DNA of 64,000 nucleotides from Acanthococcus lagerstroemiae (GCA_031841125.1 CM063114.1:47699574-47763573); one strand, 5' to 3'; positions 21,591-33,474 are shown, numbered from the stretch's first letter. Program-made: numbers and translations. Notes: generated from the sequence alone by a model not told the origin.

Positions 21591-23457
21591 ACGACACTTT
21601 TCAATCACTATAATCAGTACTAAGTGTAAGTTACTCGATGGATAACCTCTAACGTTGGTCAGTCTAAGTCTGGGGGGGGGGGTTAGTCTATTGGGGTCGG
21701 AGTAATTAGGGCATTAAAATACATTTTGAAATGCTCTTTCCGACAGCGTTAAGGGCATGTTTTAACTCAAACTTCCTCTCCTCCCTTCCTCCCATTCCTA
21801 CGCCAGCGTGGATAACTCGATGCACGAGGTTATTGTATCTCGTATCTGTTGATTCTCTAGGAACGGTTGTCCGGCTGATAAGGATCATGAATCATAATTA
21901 CGAACCATATTCATTGGAAATGTTACGGTCGACTGTGTTCAGCGCTTCGTCTGCGACTAATTCTCCTTAATTTCCATTTTTTCCCCCTTCTTTCTTCCAT
22001 TTTCGATAAAATGGTCAAATTCAGTTACCCTCCGTTTTATTTGGCATTTGATTCCTGCTAGTTGTCGCCGATAAATTCACCCAGATTCACTGAGCCTCGG
22101 CGTGTTGGCGAATTTGATGATGATTAACCTTTCTATTCAGTTTCTGGCTGGTTAAATCGAATTTTCTTCGTTCGAGCAACGCTTAATTGATTTACGACGC
22201 GGACGAATTATTCAGCCGATGGGATTAAAAAACGAACTGCCGCGGTTAATTCGAGCAAACGAAGCTTCATTGTGCGCTTCTGCGGGAAAAAATTTTTACG
22301 ACTCGACACATATAACATACGGAGATGGTGTAGTGTTCTTATATATAATAGTTTTCACGAACTGCAGCTTTTAAAGCTGTTACCGGCGATACAATTCCCG
22401 GGTGATTCCGCTGATAACGTGTGTACGTGCAACTCCATATTGCAACGCTTCATAATTCCTTTTGGCGAACACGTTATACCTCTCTACAGGAAGAATGTAA
22501 AAGGAGAGAAAAAGTACCTACAGATAAAAGTAAGTATTTGCAGGGCTGCAAGAGATGAGCTTTCTTTGATGAAAGCGACCGAGAACAGCGAGTACCCACC
22601 TGGGTAAATGATTTCTGTCAGCTTCAATTCGATTAACAGATTTAATTAAACTCGGTCGCATTTGGCGCTGCTTTTTCAAACGCATTTCTTTCTTTGTCGT
22701 GGAAAAATCTCCGCTTCAGGCTTTTTCCGAGAGAGAACTGCGGGTATTGTCCTATATAGTTGAAACGTAATTCGTATTTCTGAGGTGCACTCGTACAGTG
22801 AGATGCCAGACAGTGGTTGTGCTGATTCTGTGTACGTCAGAGCTACCGTCGAGTGGTATCGAAGTAAATACTATTTGTTGCACATTGTTTTTCATTATTT
22901 TTTTGTTGTCTAAGTTGAAAAGGTGAAGAAAGAGGAGCCGGTGAGGTGATAGAAAGAAAGGTACGATAAGAAAGCAACGTAATAATGGTGCTATCCCTCA
23001 GGGCTGGAAACACATAATGTTACCAAAAGAACGGTAACGGAACGAAAACACGGAATTTCTGCTGAGCTCTGACTCCGTATTCTGCTAAGTACCTTCTGAA
23101 CCAGAGAAAAGACTGCGTTTTTTTTTTTTCGAGATTTGTTCGAAAACCTAGTCCGGACCACAGCGAGGACATTGGAAATCAAAAAACAAGAGCGAGTAGA
23201 GCGATGGAAAAACGGATTTTTAGAGTGCGAACCATACTCTTCACTATTTTTGTTGACCAAATGCTCTGCAGAGTACTACACATCACCCCCTCATCAAATA
23301 GGTGGACATCTTTTTTGATACCTTTCCTACTTAGTTTATTAATTTTTTTTATTCTATTATGGTTTGGGTGTTTTTGATGGTCTCTTGCCCGTTTTTCTCT
23401 TTATTCAACTAATAGTTTGTGTCTGGACTGTAACTGAGCTATTAACATTACCATTTG
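21591..23457. other. intergenic; no gene recognised
   Basis: The stretch at 22,080-22,300 contains several TAATT/TTAATTG motifs and looks single-copy, as regulatory or intronic insect DNA often does; that is only an impression. The ORF at 22,272-22,607 (111 codons) has no recognisable domain. A G run lies at about 21,672-21,681. Confidence 0.3.
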
Positions 23458-23690
23458 TGTGTGAGCTGGCGCTGTATGCGCCGAGTGCTCAGACTTTGCA
23501 GTTCATTGCACTATTCCTCAAGTTGCTGTTAAGGATCAGCTCAGTAGTCTCACTTTTATTTGTTAGGATAAGTTGTCTGTGTCCCTGTTTTGAAGGGCAG
23601 TCATGTACCTTGAGACACCCTGCCTTGTTATGTATTTTACAATGCATGACATTCACACTGCTGACTTCATTAATAGGGCGGATTGTCATA
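23458..23690 (-). mobile_element. second copy of the LINE 3' tail
   Basis: The minus strand encodes ELILNSNLRNS followed by CKV, against ELIHNSNLRNS..YKV at 10,440-10,540 in the main LINE. The DNA also aligns (GCTCAGACTTTG, CTATTCCTCA, TTGCTGTTA, GGATCAGCTCA). Only the extreme 3' part of the element is present, as expected for 5' truncation. Confidence 0.75.
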
Positions 23691-24185
23691 CGTAGGTTAC
23701 AAAATTTTTTTCGAACTTTTGAACGCGACCTAGTTAAAAAGTGGTCGTTAGTAAAAAAAAAAAGTTTTGAATTTTTTTTTAAATTTGTAAATTTTCTGGA
23801 AGGGATTTATCCTTGATGTTATGTATGTACTATAGGGCTGAAAATTGAATGCTAAGCAGTACCTTAAAAATGCAAGTTATGCAAAATTCTTACATAACCT
23901 TTTTAATAATATTAATCACAAACTTTCAATTAGTTCATGTACAAATTTCGCCTATGTAGGCGCTATAAAGCGATAAACTATTGTAAGTGCTTTAGCGCCT
24001 TCAATTTCACAGCTAGGCAAAATTTGAATATGACTTTTTTGTTACTCTTGATTAATAAAACTAAAAAGGTTATGTGCAAAGTTGGTCTATCTAGCATATT
24101 GAGGGCGGTGGACCATTGAATCAAAGTACTGGTAAAAATCAAAACTTCTTAAGAAAAGAAGTGGGGAGTAAAGAAATATAATATA

Positions 24186-24435
24186 TGTGACCTGCCAGGA
24201 AGAAAGGGACCTGTGCGCAAAAAAATCATTTTTGTGATAACAACTGTTTGTAACTATTTTTAGGCCGCTCTTTCGCTTGGTGTTGTCGAAAAAATTCTAA
24301 AAAATTTTCCCAAACTGCTGTAAGTCTTCAAGTTGAGTGTCTCCACAACGTGAAGACGTTATCAATTTTGTTTATCCGCTCTCCTGTAAAATTTACATTT
24401 TTGCGCTCAGGTCCCTTTCTTCCTGGCAGATCACA
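24186..24435. mobile_element. small inverted-repeat MITE
   Basis: The ends TGTGACCTGCCAGGAAGAAA and TTTCTTCCTGGCAGATCACA are inverted copies extending about 38 bp to GCGCAAAAA/TTTTTGCGC. The element is 250 bp, has no coding sequence, and abuts the next MITE. Confidence 0.75.
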
Positions 24436-24439
24436 TCGT

Positions 24440-24699
24440 GTGTCTCATGCACACTTGACCTAAGTGACATTTTGACGAAAAATGAGTTAAATACATATTC
24501 TTATAGATCTCGATGCCCTCTATCGGGCTGCACTCGCAAATGACAAATTACTTTCTTTTTTAGCCCGCTAGATGGCGTAAGCCATTTGAGCCACGTATAT
24601 AACACAACGTTATTCATAATTTTCAAATCGCGCTCCTGAAAGAAAAAACAAAAAAAGAAAAAAAAATTTTGTTACTTAGGTCAAGTGTGCATGAGACAC
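24440..24699. mobile_element. small inverted-repeat MITE
   Basis: The ends GTGTCTCATGCACACTTGAC and GTCAAGTGTGCATGAGACAC are perfect inverted repeats continuing to about 29 bp. TCG occurs next to both ends and could be a short duplication. No coding sequence is present. Confidence 0.75.
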
Positions 24700-25243
24700 T
24701 CGACATATCTACATATATGAACATCAGTAAAATTAAACAAGTTTTATTTTAAATTCAGAAAAAAAAAATCAAAGAAATAATAAGGCTAAATTACCCGGAA
24801 AAATCTCTTTTTTTAAACTTGAGTTCCGAGCGATTTTTCCTATTAAATAAGCAAAAATGAACATGTTTTATTCTAAGTTGATTAAAAGAAAGAAAGAAAA
24901 AAAAGCGAAGTTATTCGAAAAAATCTTTTTTTAAAACTTTGAAAGAAAAGAAGTGTGGGGTGAAGCAATATAACATATGTATAAGCATCAGTAAAATTGA
25001 ACAAGTTTATTTTAAATTTAATTTACTTGTATTTGAGTCCCCCCCCCCCTCTAATAGGTGCCTGAATGTCTCATTGACAGGGAGGGACAGTAGAATTAAA
25101 AAACAACAACAACAACAAATAGTAAGGCTGAATTACCCGAAAAAATCTTCTTTGTTTGTAAACTTGAATTCCGAACGATATTTCCTATTAAATTAGCAAA
25201 ATTGAACATGTTTTATTTTAAATTTAATGAAAAAAAATATAAA

Positions 25244-25245
<2 letters not shown>

Positions 25246-25275
<30 letters not shown>
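25246..25275 (+). repeat. (AAT)n microsatellite
   Basis: An uninterrupted run of AAT/TAA, about ten units, sits in AT-rich sequence inside the long inverted repeat. Confidence 0.9.
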
Positions 25276-25277
<2 letters not shown>

Positions 25278-26394
25278 GGCGAAGTTATCCAAAAAATGGT
25301 TTTTCGAAACTTCGAAGGAAAGGTGGTGTGGGGTGAACCAATTTAATATAATATAAACGTCAGTAAAATTAAACAAATTTTATTTTACATTAAAAAAAAT
25401 GATAATAATGAGGTTAAATTACCCGAAATTTTTTTTTTCAACTCTAATTCCGAACAATTTTTCCCATTAAATTAAAATTAGCAAAAAAAAAAAAAACAAC
25501 AAAAAACAGTAGTTGATTGTAAACTGTAAAATGCCAAAAAATTGTGTAAATAACTTTTAGTAGAGCTCAATAGACAATTATGGAAAAAAAAAAGTGAAAA
25601 AAAAGGCAAAATTGAACATGTTTTATTTTAAACTCAAAAATGAAAATAATAATAATGAAGCAAAATTCTCCAAAAATATCTTTCTTCACTTGAATTCTAG
25701 AAGATTTTTCTTATCCTTTAAACTAGCATATTATGTAAACCCATTACGTCTTTCTTCGCCACAAACTGTTACTGATGCCTTTACTGACCAATCGAATCTG
25801 CCGTTCCACTAATTGGGTATGGCACGGGAGGGGAAACGGGGAAAACACAGACAGATTGGACCTATCCCCGAAGCAAAAATACGTGAATTATTTTCTTTGG
25901 CCTTTGAGTTGATGCAAAAATACTGCGTAGTAAAGTTTCGTTGTACAGTCAAGTTTATCAAATATGACGCCAAACGTAACCTTTTTAAGGTCTAGCATAG
26001 TAAGCAGAATGCAGCGTATGAAATTCTCTATATTTTGTAAAAAAGCGAGAGATAACGATATGGCACGTTATAACTCCACCAAAGGGAGCCAGCGAATATT
26101 ATGTACGAATCTTTTGCATGGATTGTAGATCAGAGAAAGGCTTTTCTCAAACATTTTTCTCGACATGAAGTCTAATTTTGTTCCATTTAGTCCAAAAATG
26201 AACCTCTATCAATATTTTGTCGTAAGAATAATTTGAACCCACACCGGTGTTCTTTCGCTGTTTTGATTTTTACTAGTACTTTTATTCAATGGTCTACCGC
26301 CTTCAATATGCGAGATGGACCAACTTTGCACATAACCTTTTTAATAGTATTCATTGCGAATTTTAATTAGTTCCCATACAAATTTTGTCTATCT

Positions 26395-26645
26395 GTGATA
26401 GTGAAGGCGCTGTAAACCAACAAAGTATTGTAAGTGCTTTAGCGCCTTCAGTATTACAGATAGGCAGAATATGTGCATAACTTATTTTGTAGATCTCAAC
26501 AATTACTATTGCTAAGGTTGTATATGAATTTTGCCTGTCTGCCATACTGAAGGCGCTATAAAGCAACAAAATATTGTAAGTGCTGAAGCGCCTTCAATTC
26601 CACAGGTAGACAAAATTTGTATATGAACTAATTTAAAGTTTGCGA
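26395..26645. repeat. tandem hairpin units in the right arm
   Basis: Two adjacent units of about 145 bp contain AAGGCGCTGTAAACCAACAA and TTGTAAGTGCTTTAGCGCCTT, which fold back on each other through GGCGCT/AGCGCC. A third copy is in the left arm at 23,955-24,003. They account for the different lengths of the two arms. Confidence 0.65.
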
Positions 26646-26870
26646 TGAATACTATTAAAGAAGTTCTGTAAAAATTTTGCATAACCGGCGTTCTTAAGGC
26701 GCTGCGTAACATTCAATTTTCAGCTCTATAGTACATAACTTCAAGGACAAATCGCTTAAGGAAAATTTACAAATTTTAAAAAAATTAATTTTTTTTCAAC
26801 AAAATGCAACTTTTCACCTGGATTGCGTTAGAAATTTCGAAAAAAAAAAAAAAAAAAATGTTGGACGATC

Positions 26871-28061
<1,191 letters not shown>

Positions 28062-28064
28062 CTT

Positions 28065-28664
28065 AATTTTGTGGGAAGAAAATCTCAGAAACTATTGAAT
28101 CAATTGATTCCAAATTTTGGTATATTATGGAGAAGTACTCGAAGTTGTTAAAATAAGCTTTTGAAGGCAATCGGTCGAGCCGTTCGTGAGTTTTCCTTGA
28201 GGACAAAATTTGTGGCAAAAAAATCTCAGGAACTATCGAATCATTTGATTCCAAATTTTGGTACATTATAGAGAAGTACTCGAAGTTGTATTGGTGAAAG
28301 TTTGATGACAATCGGTTGAGTCGTTCAGGAGTTTCCTCAATTTAAGCTCAGCATAAGAAGCGCAATTTTGTGGGAAGAAAATCTCAGAAACTATTGAATC
28401 AATTGATTCCAAATTTTGGTATATTATGGAGAAGTACTCGAAGTTGTTAAAATAAGCTTTTGAAGGCAATCGGTCGAGCCGTTCGTGAGTTTTCCTTGAG
28501 GACAAAATTTGTGGCACAAAAATCTCAGGAACTATCGAATCATTTGATTCCAAATTTTGGTACATTATAGAGAAGTACTCGAAGTTATATTGGTGAAAGT
28601 TTGATGACAATCGGTTGAGTCGTTCACGAGTTTCCTCAATTTAAGTTCAGCATAAGAAGCGCAA
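28065..28664 (-). repeat. two tandem 298-bp units, each a dimer of about 150 bp
   Basis: Unit 1 starts at 28,065 and unit 2 at 28,363 with AATTTTGTGGGAAGAAAATC. Within each, a diverged half-unit repeats AAATCTCAGGAACTATCGAA, TTGATTCCAAATTTTGGTA and GAGAAGTACTCGAAGTT. The two full units are nearly identical, so the duplication is recent compared with the half-unit divergence. Minus-strand ORFs (28,063-28,610) repeat for the same reason and are not genes. Confidence 0.9.
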
Positions 28665-28984
28665 GGCGACTTATGTACTCGATGTTGTTTGGGATTTAAT
28701 TTATACGAAATCAAATTTTGATAGCCGCGTAGTTTTGTTGTATTATACAAATGTTTCGGTCTTACACGTTTCCGCCTTGAATGTATCGATTTCAAATTTA
28801 TACGAACTCTAATTTTGATAGCCGGGTAGTTTTATATTTTTATAATACTATTCCCTGTCGAGAGTTGCGTTTTTTAAAACGTGAATGGCCTTAAACATTT
28901 CAGCCGAATACCACTAGTCCTTGTCGACATTTGCGTTTTTTAAAACGTTAACGACTTAAAACGTGTCGACAGTGTCTTGATTTC

Positions 28985-29109
28985 GCGAGGAACGAGCGAA
29001 GCGAGTTCCGAGTACCTTTCGCTACTACTGCGAGGAACGAGCGAAGCGAGTTCCGAGTGCTTTTCGGCCGAAGGCCGAAAAGTCGGTACTGCTTTCGCGA
29101 AGCGAAAGC

Positions 29110-29141
<32 letters not shown>
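28985..29141 (+). repeat. cluster of GAA-loop hairpins abutting a T tract
   Basis: GGAACGAGCGAAGCGAGTTC occurs twice (28,989-29,009 and 29,034-29,054). Next come two perfect hairpins, each with a 10-bp stem and GAA loop, at 29,060-29,082 (stem CTTTTCGGCC) and 29,089-29,111 (stem CTGCTTTCGC). About 30 T follow at once (29,112-29,141). GCGAAGC or CCGAAGG forms the apex of every hairpin. No gene is present. Confidence 0.9.
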
Positions 29142-29142
<1 letters not shown>

Positions 29143-30009
29143 GCTTGTGTATAAATATAAACTATACATCGTTTTTCCACGTTTAATATTGATGAAAAAT
29201 TTTACCACCGGAAGATATATTCTCAATTAAAACGGGGAATATCATTTTAATTTTACGACCGTAAACTGGAAAATGTATTTTTCCAATCGATATTAGATAT
29301 TATGTGGAACATTACACCAGTAAACGACTCGTCGGTTGGTTTACCCATCAAACGTTCCGTAAAAACGACCTTTAAAAATGTCGAAATCATCTCTTCGCCG
29401 GCTTCGTATATGTACTGGGCAACCCGTCGAGCACGGAGCATCGTAAAATGCCTATACCGTGGCGTTCAACTGTTCTGAATTTTTTTTTCTCTCCCTTTAC
29501 GCTGCAAGCGGTCAACGGACTTGCCTCGTTTTTTCCACCCTTAATCACGCACGTTTACAGTTTTAACGTTCAACAACGCGAAGCAAATTCAGCGACTCGA
29601 CTGCCCTTTAAATTCCCGATTTTTATTTACAGTTTTTAGGGCACATATGGGCTGAGTATGCGAGTAAAATGTTTTCTCGTGTCTTATGGGGAATTGATGC
29701 GAAATTTCGTAAGAATTGTGCGTTTTATTACTTCTTGATGCCAACTCTCGAAACGATGCTTTCGTGCTTTGGCTGCTCACAATTCGCAGTCCCTTCAGGG
29801 TGTCTACTGGTCATACAAGTCATGTAAAAGTCATATGTACAATCGCCTCTAATTGCTAACAAATTTTGTAATTTCTCCTCAGGGATGGGCAAAATCTGGG
29901 AACTCATAAGATTTAAATTTGAAATATTTTGATCGTATCGTGAGACAAGAGAACGACAATCTAGACTTGTATAATTGAAGAACCTACAACATAAAACTAC
30001 CTGCTTATC
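29142..30009. other. intergenic; no gene recognised
   Basis: A single AGGGTGTCTACTGG motif near 29,799 resembles the ends of other repeats, but no partner was found. Otherwise nothing was recognised. Confidence 0.3.
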
Positions 30010-30300
30010 CATGTCTATTTCTTGGGTCGCCGCACGTACCGAGAAAAGGAGGTGAGGAGTGAGTGAAGAGGAAGCGCGTCCGGCTGTGGGGCACTCAAAT
30101 TCCAGGTTAGTGCTGGAAGCGTTAATCTCAGTCCGTACGGGGCCCCATGGTGGCCCTCGTAGGACAGTGCGCACCGGCAGCGAGTCTCAGAGCGTCCCCC
30201 CGGCCCCTGATGCGATGCTCGAAAGGGTAGTTTTCGGGGTGCGATGTGTCAGGGGCCACTTTGGGTGGTGTATAGAACTTCTTTTTCTTTTTTAGTTTTT
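30010..30300 (+). mobile_element. R1-like LINE 3' UTR fragment
   Basis: It shares GAGTGAAGAGGAAGCGCGTC, CGGCTGTGGG and the later CAGGGGCCACTTTGG with the region just downstream of the R1-like ORF2 end at 46,405-46,775. The coding part is absent, so this is a strongly 5'-truncated insertion. Its 3' boundary is near GTGTATAGAACTTC. Confidence 0.75.
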
Positions 30301-30729
30301 CTGGACCCTCCTCAATAACCTGAGCTGTAAATTTGTCAAACAACTGAAGGTCGTTTTTCCAAAACGCGTATGTAAGTTAAAAAAAAGAGAGAGCGAGAAA
30401 AACGTAAAAAAGAAAATCATGTGCTTCGTGGCTTCAGGCTGCTTCCGTTGTGTCGTATCTGTTATATAGATGGTTGATTTTGCTGTATTCTCTGGCGTGA
30501 CATGTTCACGCAGCTTTCCACCGCCTGATTTCGCTCCTAACTCATTTTTACCAAAAATTGACTTGATGCGTTTGCGTTTTGAAAAAGCAGCCCGCGATCT
30601 TCAAATACATGGTTGTATGTACCTGCTTAACCGCAGGGTTGCCAGATGAGCGACGCTGAATCGGACCACCCGAATTTTTTTAGGACCAAAATAATGTTTT
30701 TCATAAGAGCTTTAAACTCTCCTAACATA
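30301..30729. other. intergenic; nothing recognised
   Basis: No motif, repeat or ORF of note. Confidence 0.3.
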
Positions 30730-30939
30730 CGTGATGGCTTAAAGGGAAAATATAGTATGTCACATTACAGTTTTCCGACTTTGGTAGCCCTGCCTGGACA
30801 AGGTCAAGCCTTGACTTACCCATAAACAACTAGCTGAATGTTGGAAGCTGCATAATTGGGCAGTTTTACCGACGTTATAGTTGATTTTCTGAGAGAAAAT
30901 GAAATGTGACATACTACCTTTTCCCTTTAAGCCATCGTG
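30730..30939. mobile_element. 210-bp fold-back MITE
   Basis: The left arm CGTGATGGCTTAAAGGGAAA continues to TAGTATGTCACATT. The right arm is its inverted copy ending TTTCCCTTTAAGCCATCGTG. The arms are about 45 bp. No clear target duplication was seen. Confidence 0.75.
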
Positions 30940-30958
30940 AATAGGCACCCACAAGTAC

Positions 30959-31081
30959 TTGGACGCTGTTAAGCAAAAGGGACTATTGTCCGTAAACCGG
31001 ATCGTTCATTGGCTTTTAAATGTTACGTTTTTTCAAAAAACAGATTTTGTCGCTTAAGTCCCTTTGCTTAACATCGTCCAA
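30959..31081. mobile_element. 123-bp MITE of the TTGGACG family
   Basis: The ends TTGGACGCTGTTAAGCAAAA and TTTGCTTAACATCGTCCAA are inverted copies. Related ends occur at 54,587-54,836 and, one end only, at 42,066-42,169. It lies 19 bp from the preceding MITE. Confidence 0.75.
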
Positions 31082-31099
31082 TTGAACAATGAAAAATTG

Positions 31100-31390
31100 G
31101 GATCCCAATTTGACTGAATTTATAATATAGAATTCAAAATCGAGTAACACAAAAAATAACAGAGGGACAGTGTCGTCTCCATCGAAGAAATAGGTGCCGG
31201 TAAGGCGGTAATAAGCATTGCGAAACTGACAGTCCACTCCGATTGAACTTCGACTCTAAAATTCTAAATCTAGTAAGGAAGAAGAATAACAAAGAAAAAT
31301 TGTCTTAATCTAATTAATACCGGTAGTTAAATATTGCAAAATTGAAATTCCACTTTGGTTGAACTTATGATTATGTTTTAAAACAATAAA
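31100..31390. repeat. two diverged tandem units of about 140 bp
   Basis: Both contain TAGAATTCAAAAT or AAAATTCTAAATC, AATAACAnAGnnA, a GCCGGTAAG..GGTA block and GACAGTCCACTCCGATTGAAC or ATTCCACTTTGGTTGAAC. The units are clearly related but much diverged. Confidence 0.55.
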
Positions 31391-31430
31391 GGTTCTTCAT
31401 TTGTGAAAATGAACCTTCAATTCTTTATTT

Positions 31431-32033
31431 GTGACGCGCCATGAGAAACCATACCTTCGAGTGAAGAGGGTCGAAAATGAAATTTGAACTGATTCTAATA
31501 GAGAAAAGTATGGAGAATCCAATGCCGCAAACCGCAGCTCAATCGGAGCAAAATTCTCAGAGATATGCCATTTTGAAGTTGGAAACTACTAAAAAGTACT
31601 TTTCGAGGAAAACAGCTTTAAAGTTTTTCGTTCGGACATTGCTGAAATTACCAAGTTCTCCGAAGGTATTATGATTGAAAATTAGCCCCCCCCCCTCCCT
31701 CCGAGTGAAATTTTATGAGGAATTCAATGGTGTAGGTTTCAGGTTTGCTAAAATAAAACTGACAAATGTATGCAAATAAAGTTTATTATAAAAAAAATGT
31801 ATGTAAATGACGTTGATTATAAAAAAAAAATTGATCATACAAAAAATTATAAAAATCAAACAAATAAATAACGAAACAAGCGAGTATGGGTGCCTAAAAT
31901 GTTCTTCAGATACTCTAGAACACATTTCCGGCAAAAAGTCATTTTTGATCAAAATCAATTTTTCAACGTGTTTTGGCGTTTTTCTTGAAAACAACTTTTT
32001 CACCCGAAGGTATGGTTTCTCATGGCGCGTCAC
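31431..32033. mobile_element. 603-bp inverted-repeat MITE with ATTT target duplication
   Basis: The ends GTGACGCGCCATGAGAAACC and GGTTTCTCATGGCGCGTCAC are perfect inverted copies, extending to about 33 bp with one mismatch. ATTT precedes (31,427-31,430) and follows (32,034-32,037). No coding sequence was recognised; the ORFs inside have no domain. A 4-bp duplication also flanks 53,558-53,789. Confidence 0.8.
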
Positions 32034-32037
32034 ATTT

Positions 32038-32865
32038 GTGGGATTGTGGCTTCTTTTTGAAATATCTATCGATTTCTACTTTCTAGATTATTTGCGGACC
32101 AAGATTTTTAGAAAGGACCAAATCTGGCAACCCTGTAACCTTCGTGGTTTGGCAGCACGTTTCGACAGAGAAGCTATTGAAATTGAAACCTATTAAAAAG
32201 ACCGTCTTCACGAAATGCGTGACTCATTTCAATCGGGAACCGAATTCTTGTGCGGCGCCCTTATTTTCATGCAAGTCTTGACAAGTTTTCTATTCAAACA
32301 GCAGCAAGATAAAGCATGAACTCGTGCGGACTAGTGTAGCGCCTTTCTATGTGCAATACAAAGGTATCCTTATCTCTCTGCTAAAAATGAAAAAACCCAA
32401 ATTCAGAGGCTAAGCTTTGACGGGCATTGTGAGCTCTTCAACTACTCAACGTTCTTCGTCACTCTGGCGAACACATCGTAAGTTTATAGTGCGCGTAATG
32501 TATACTTTTCGGTTTTCGCGAGTTCGGTTTTGTAAGATGAACAATATTGAGGTGGCTTCCGAATCGGAAGATGAAGCTCTCCAAGATCAGGTGCAATCTC
32601 CTGAGCAATTATCGGCTGCTGTTTCGCAGTGCACGTCCGCCCTTGTAGCTGGAGGTAGGCAGAGTATTATTAACCTTTTACCATGGAAGTACATTTGGTA
32701 TAGCGTAGGTATTTAGGTGTGATCCTGGAAATAACTCAGTGTTTCAAGTCTTGTAAAACGGAGCATGGAAATTGCGTTTTTCAAGAAATGTTTTGGTGAA
32801 ATTGTTGAAATGTACTCTAGACAACATTCTCAATGTTGTGCTCAAGTTATTGTCTCCAGGAAAGG
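32038..32865. other. intergenic; no gene recognised
   Basis: The ORF at 32,417-32,716 (99 codons) contains an acidic, Ser/Gln-rich stretch (ASESEDEALQDQVQSPEQLS) that looks more protein-like than its neighbours and ends at a possible splice donor (GGAGGTAGGC, about 32,652). I cannot assign it. Confidence 0.3.
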
Positions 32866-32970
32866 AGGTGGTGTGATGGGACGTATGCGATGCACGCATG
32901 CTAAAGTGGCCCCTGACCCCGGAAACTACCCTTTCGAATATCGTATCATTGGCTGGAGGGACGCTTGATT
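32866..32970 (-). mobile_element. R1-like LINE extreme 3' end
   Basis: It shares ATGGGACGTATGCGATGCAC-type sequence, TAAAGTGGCCCCT and GGAAACTACCCT with 46,420-46,525 in the same orientation. It is about 100 bp, the shortest of the three copies. Confidence 0.75.
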
Positions 32971-33474
32971 ATCTAATTATTATAGAATATACATTTTAGC
33001 CTAATCCTAATATATCGGATGTTTTTTATGTTTCAGGTAAGTTGGAATAATCATAGTGTTACCAATTCATACTACCGCCATTCAGAGAAAGTGAGTAATT
33101 TTCTCATTTTTCGATTTCGCTCGCTCGCTATTCTGCCTACTCTTAAATTGACTATTGAAGACTTCATGAAAGTGAATATTTACTTAAGACAACTTTTTTT
33201 GTTCGAATGAGGAGGTAATACGCAGGTATGTAGATGATATAAGTATTTGAGGTAGGAGTTGACTCGCAAACATTTAAGCCAGGGAAAATCAATGTATACC
33301 TGAATCTGATATTTCGAAATCGTACTTTTCGTACTTTGATTTGATAAGGAGTGAAGGTGAAGGTCAAAACATCCTATGTAGCAATGTCAAACGTGTACAG
33401 GAGAAGCAAAAAACTGTTTCAGCCGAGGTGAAGGGGGTGGGCTAATTCACTAAAGCTTCATACGTTGCGTTATT
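32971..33474. other. intergenic; nothing recognised
   Basis: No element ends or domains were seen. Confidence 0.3.

Larger units (their letters stand above)
23697..26870. mobile_element. 3.2-kb long-inverted-repeat element
   Basis: The left arm (about 23,697-24,137) and right arm (about 26,255-26,870) are inverted copies. Shared blocks include TACTATAGGGCTGAAAATTG, GGTTATGTGCAAAGTTGGTC and GGCGGTGGACCATTGAATCA. The right arm is longer because a unit of about 150 bp is repeated. The interior is AT-rich, with GCAAAATTGAACATGTTTTA repeated five or so times, and holds two small MITEs. No transposase was recognised. The outer ends are not sharp, so this may be a segmental inverted duplication and not a true transposon. 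Confidence 0.6.

Noticed and set aside
22080..22300. Possible homeodomain-type regulatory region (TAATT motifs)
   Set aside because: Such motifs are expected often in AT-rich DNA; nothing else supports an enhancer.
28063..28610. Duplicated minus-strand ORFs of similar sequence
   Set aside because: They repeat only because the DNA unit is tandemly duplicated; no domain is present.
28948..29226. Lys-rich (minus) and Phe-rich (plus) ORFs
   Set aside because: They are translations of the 30-base T run and the hairpin palindromes.
29728..30174. 148-codon minus-strand ORF
   Set aside because: It is antisense to the R1-like 3' UTR copy and has no domain.
32520..32660. Acidic Ser/Gln-rich ORF segment with a donor-like GGAGGTAGGC
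   Set aside because: It looks protein-like but is too short and isolated to call a gene.
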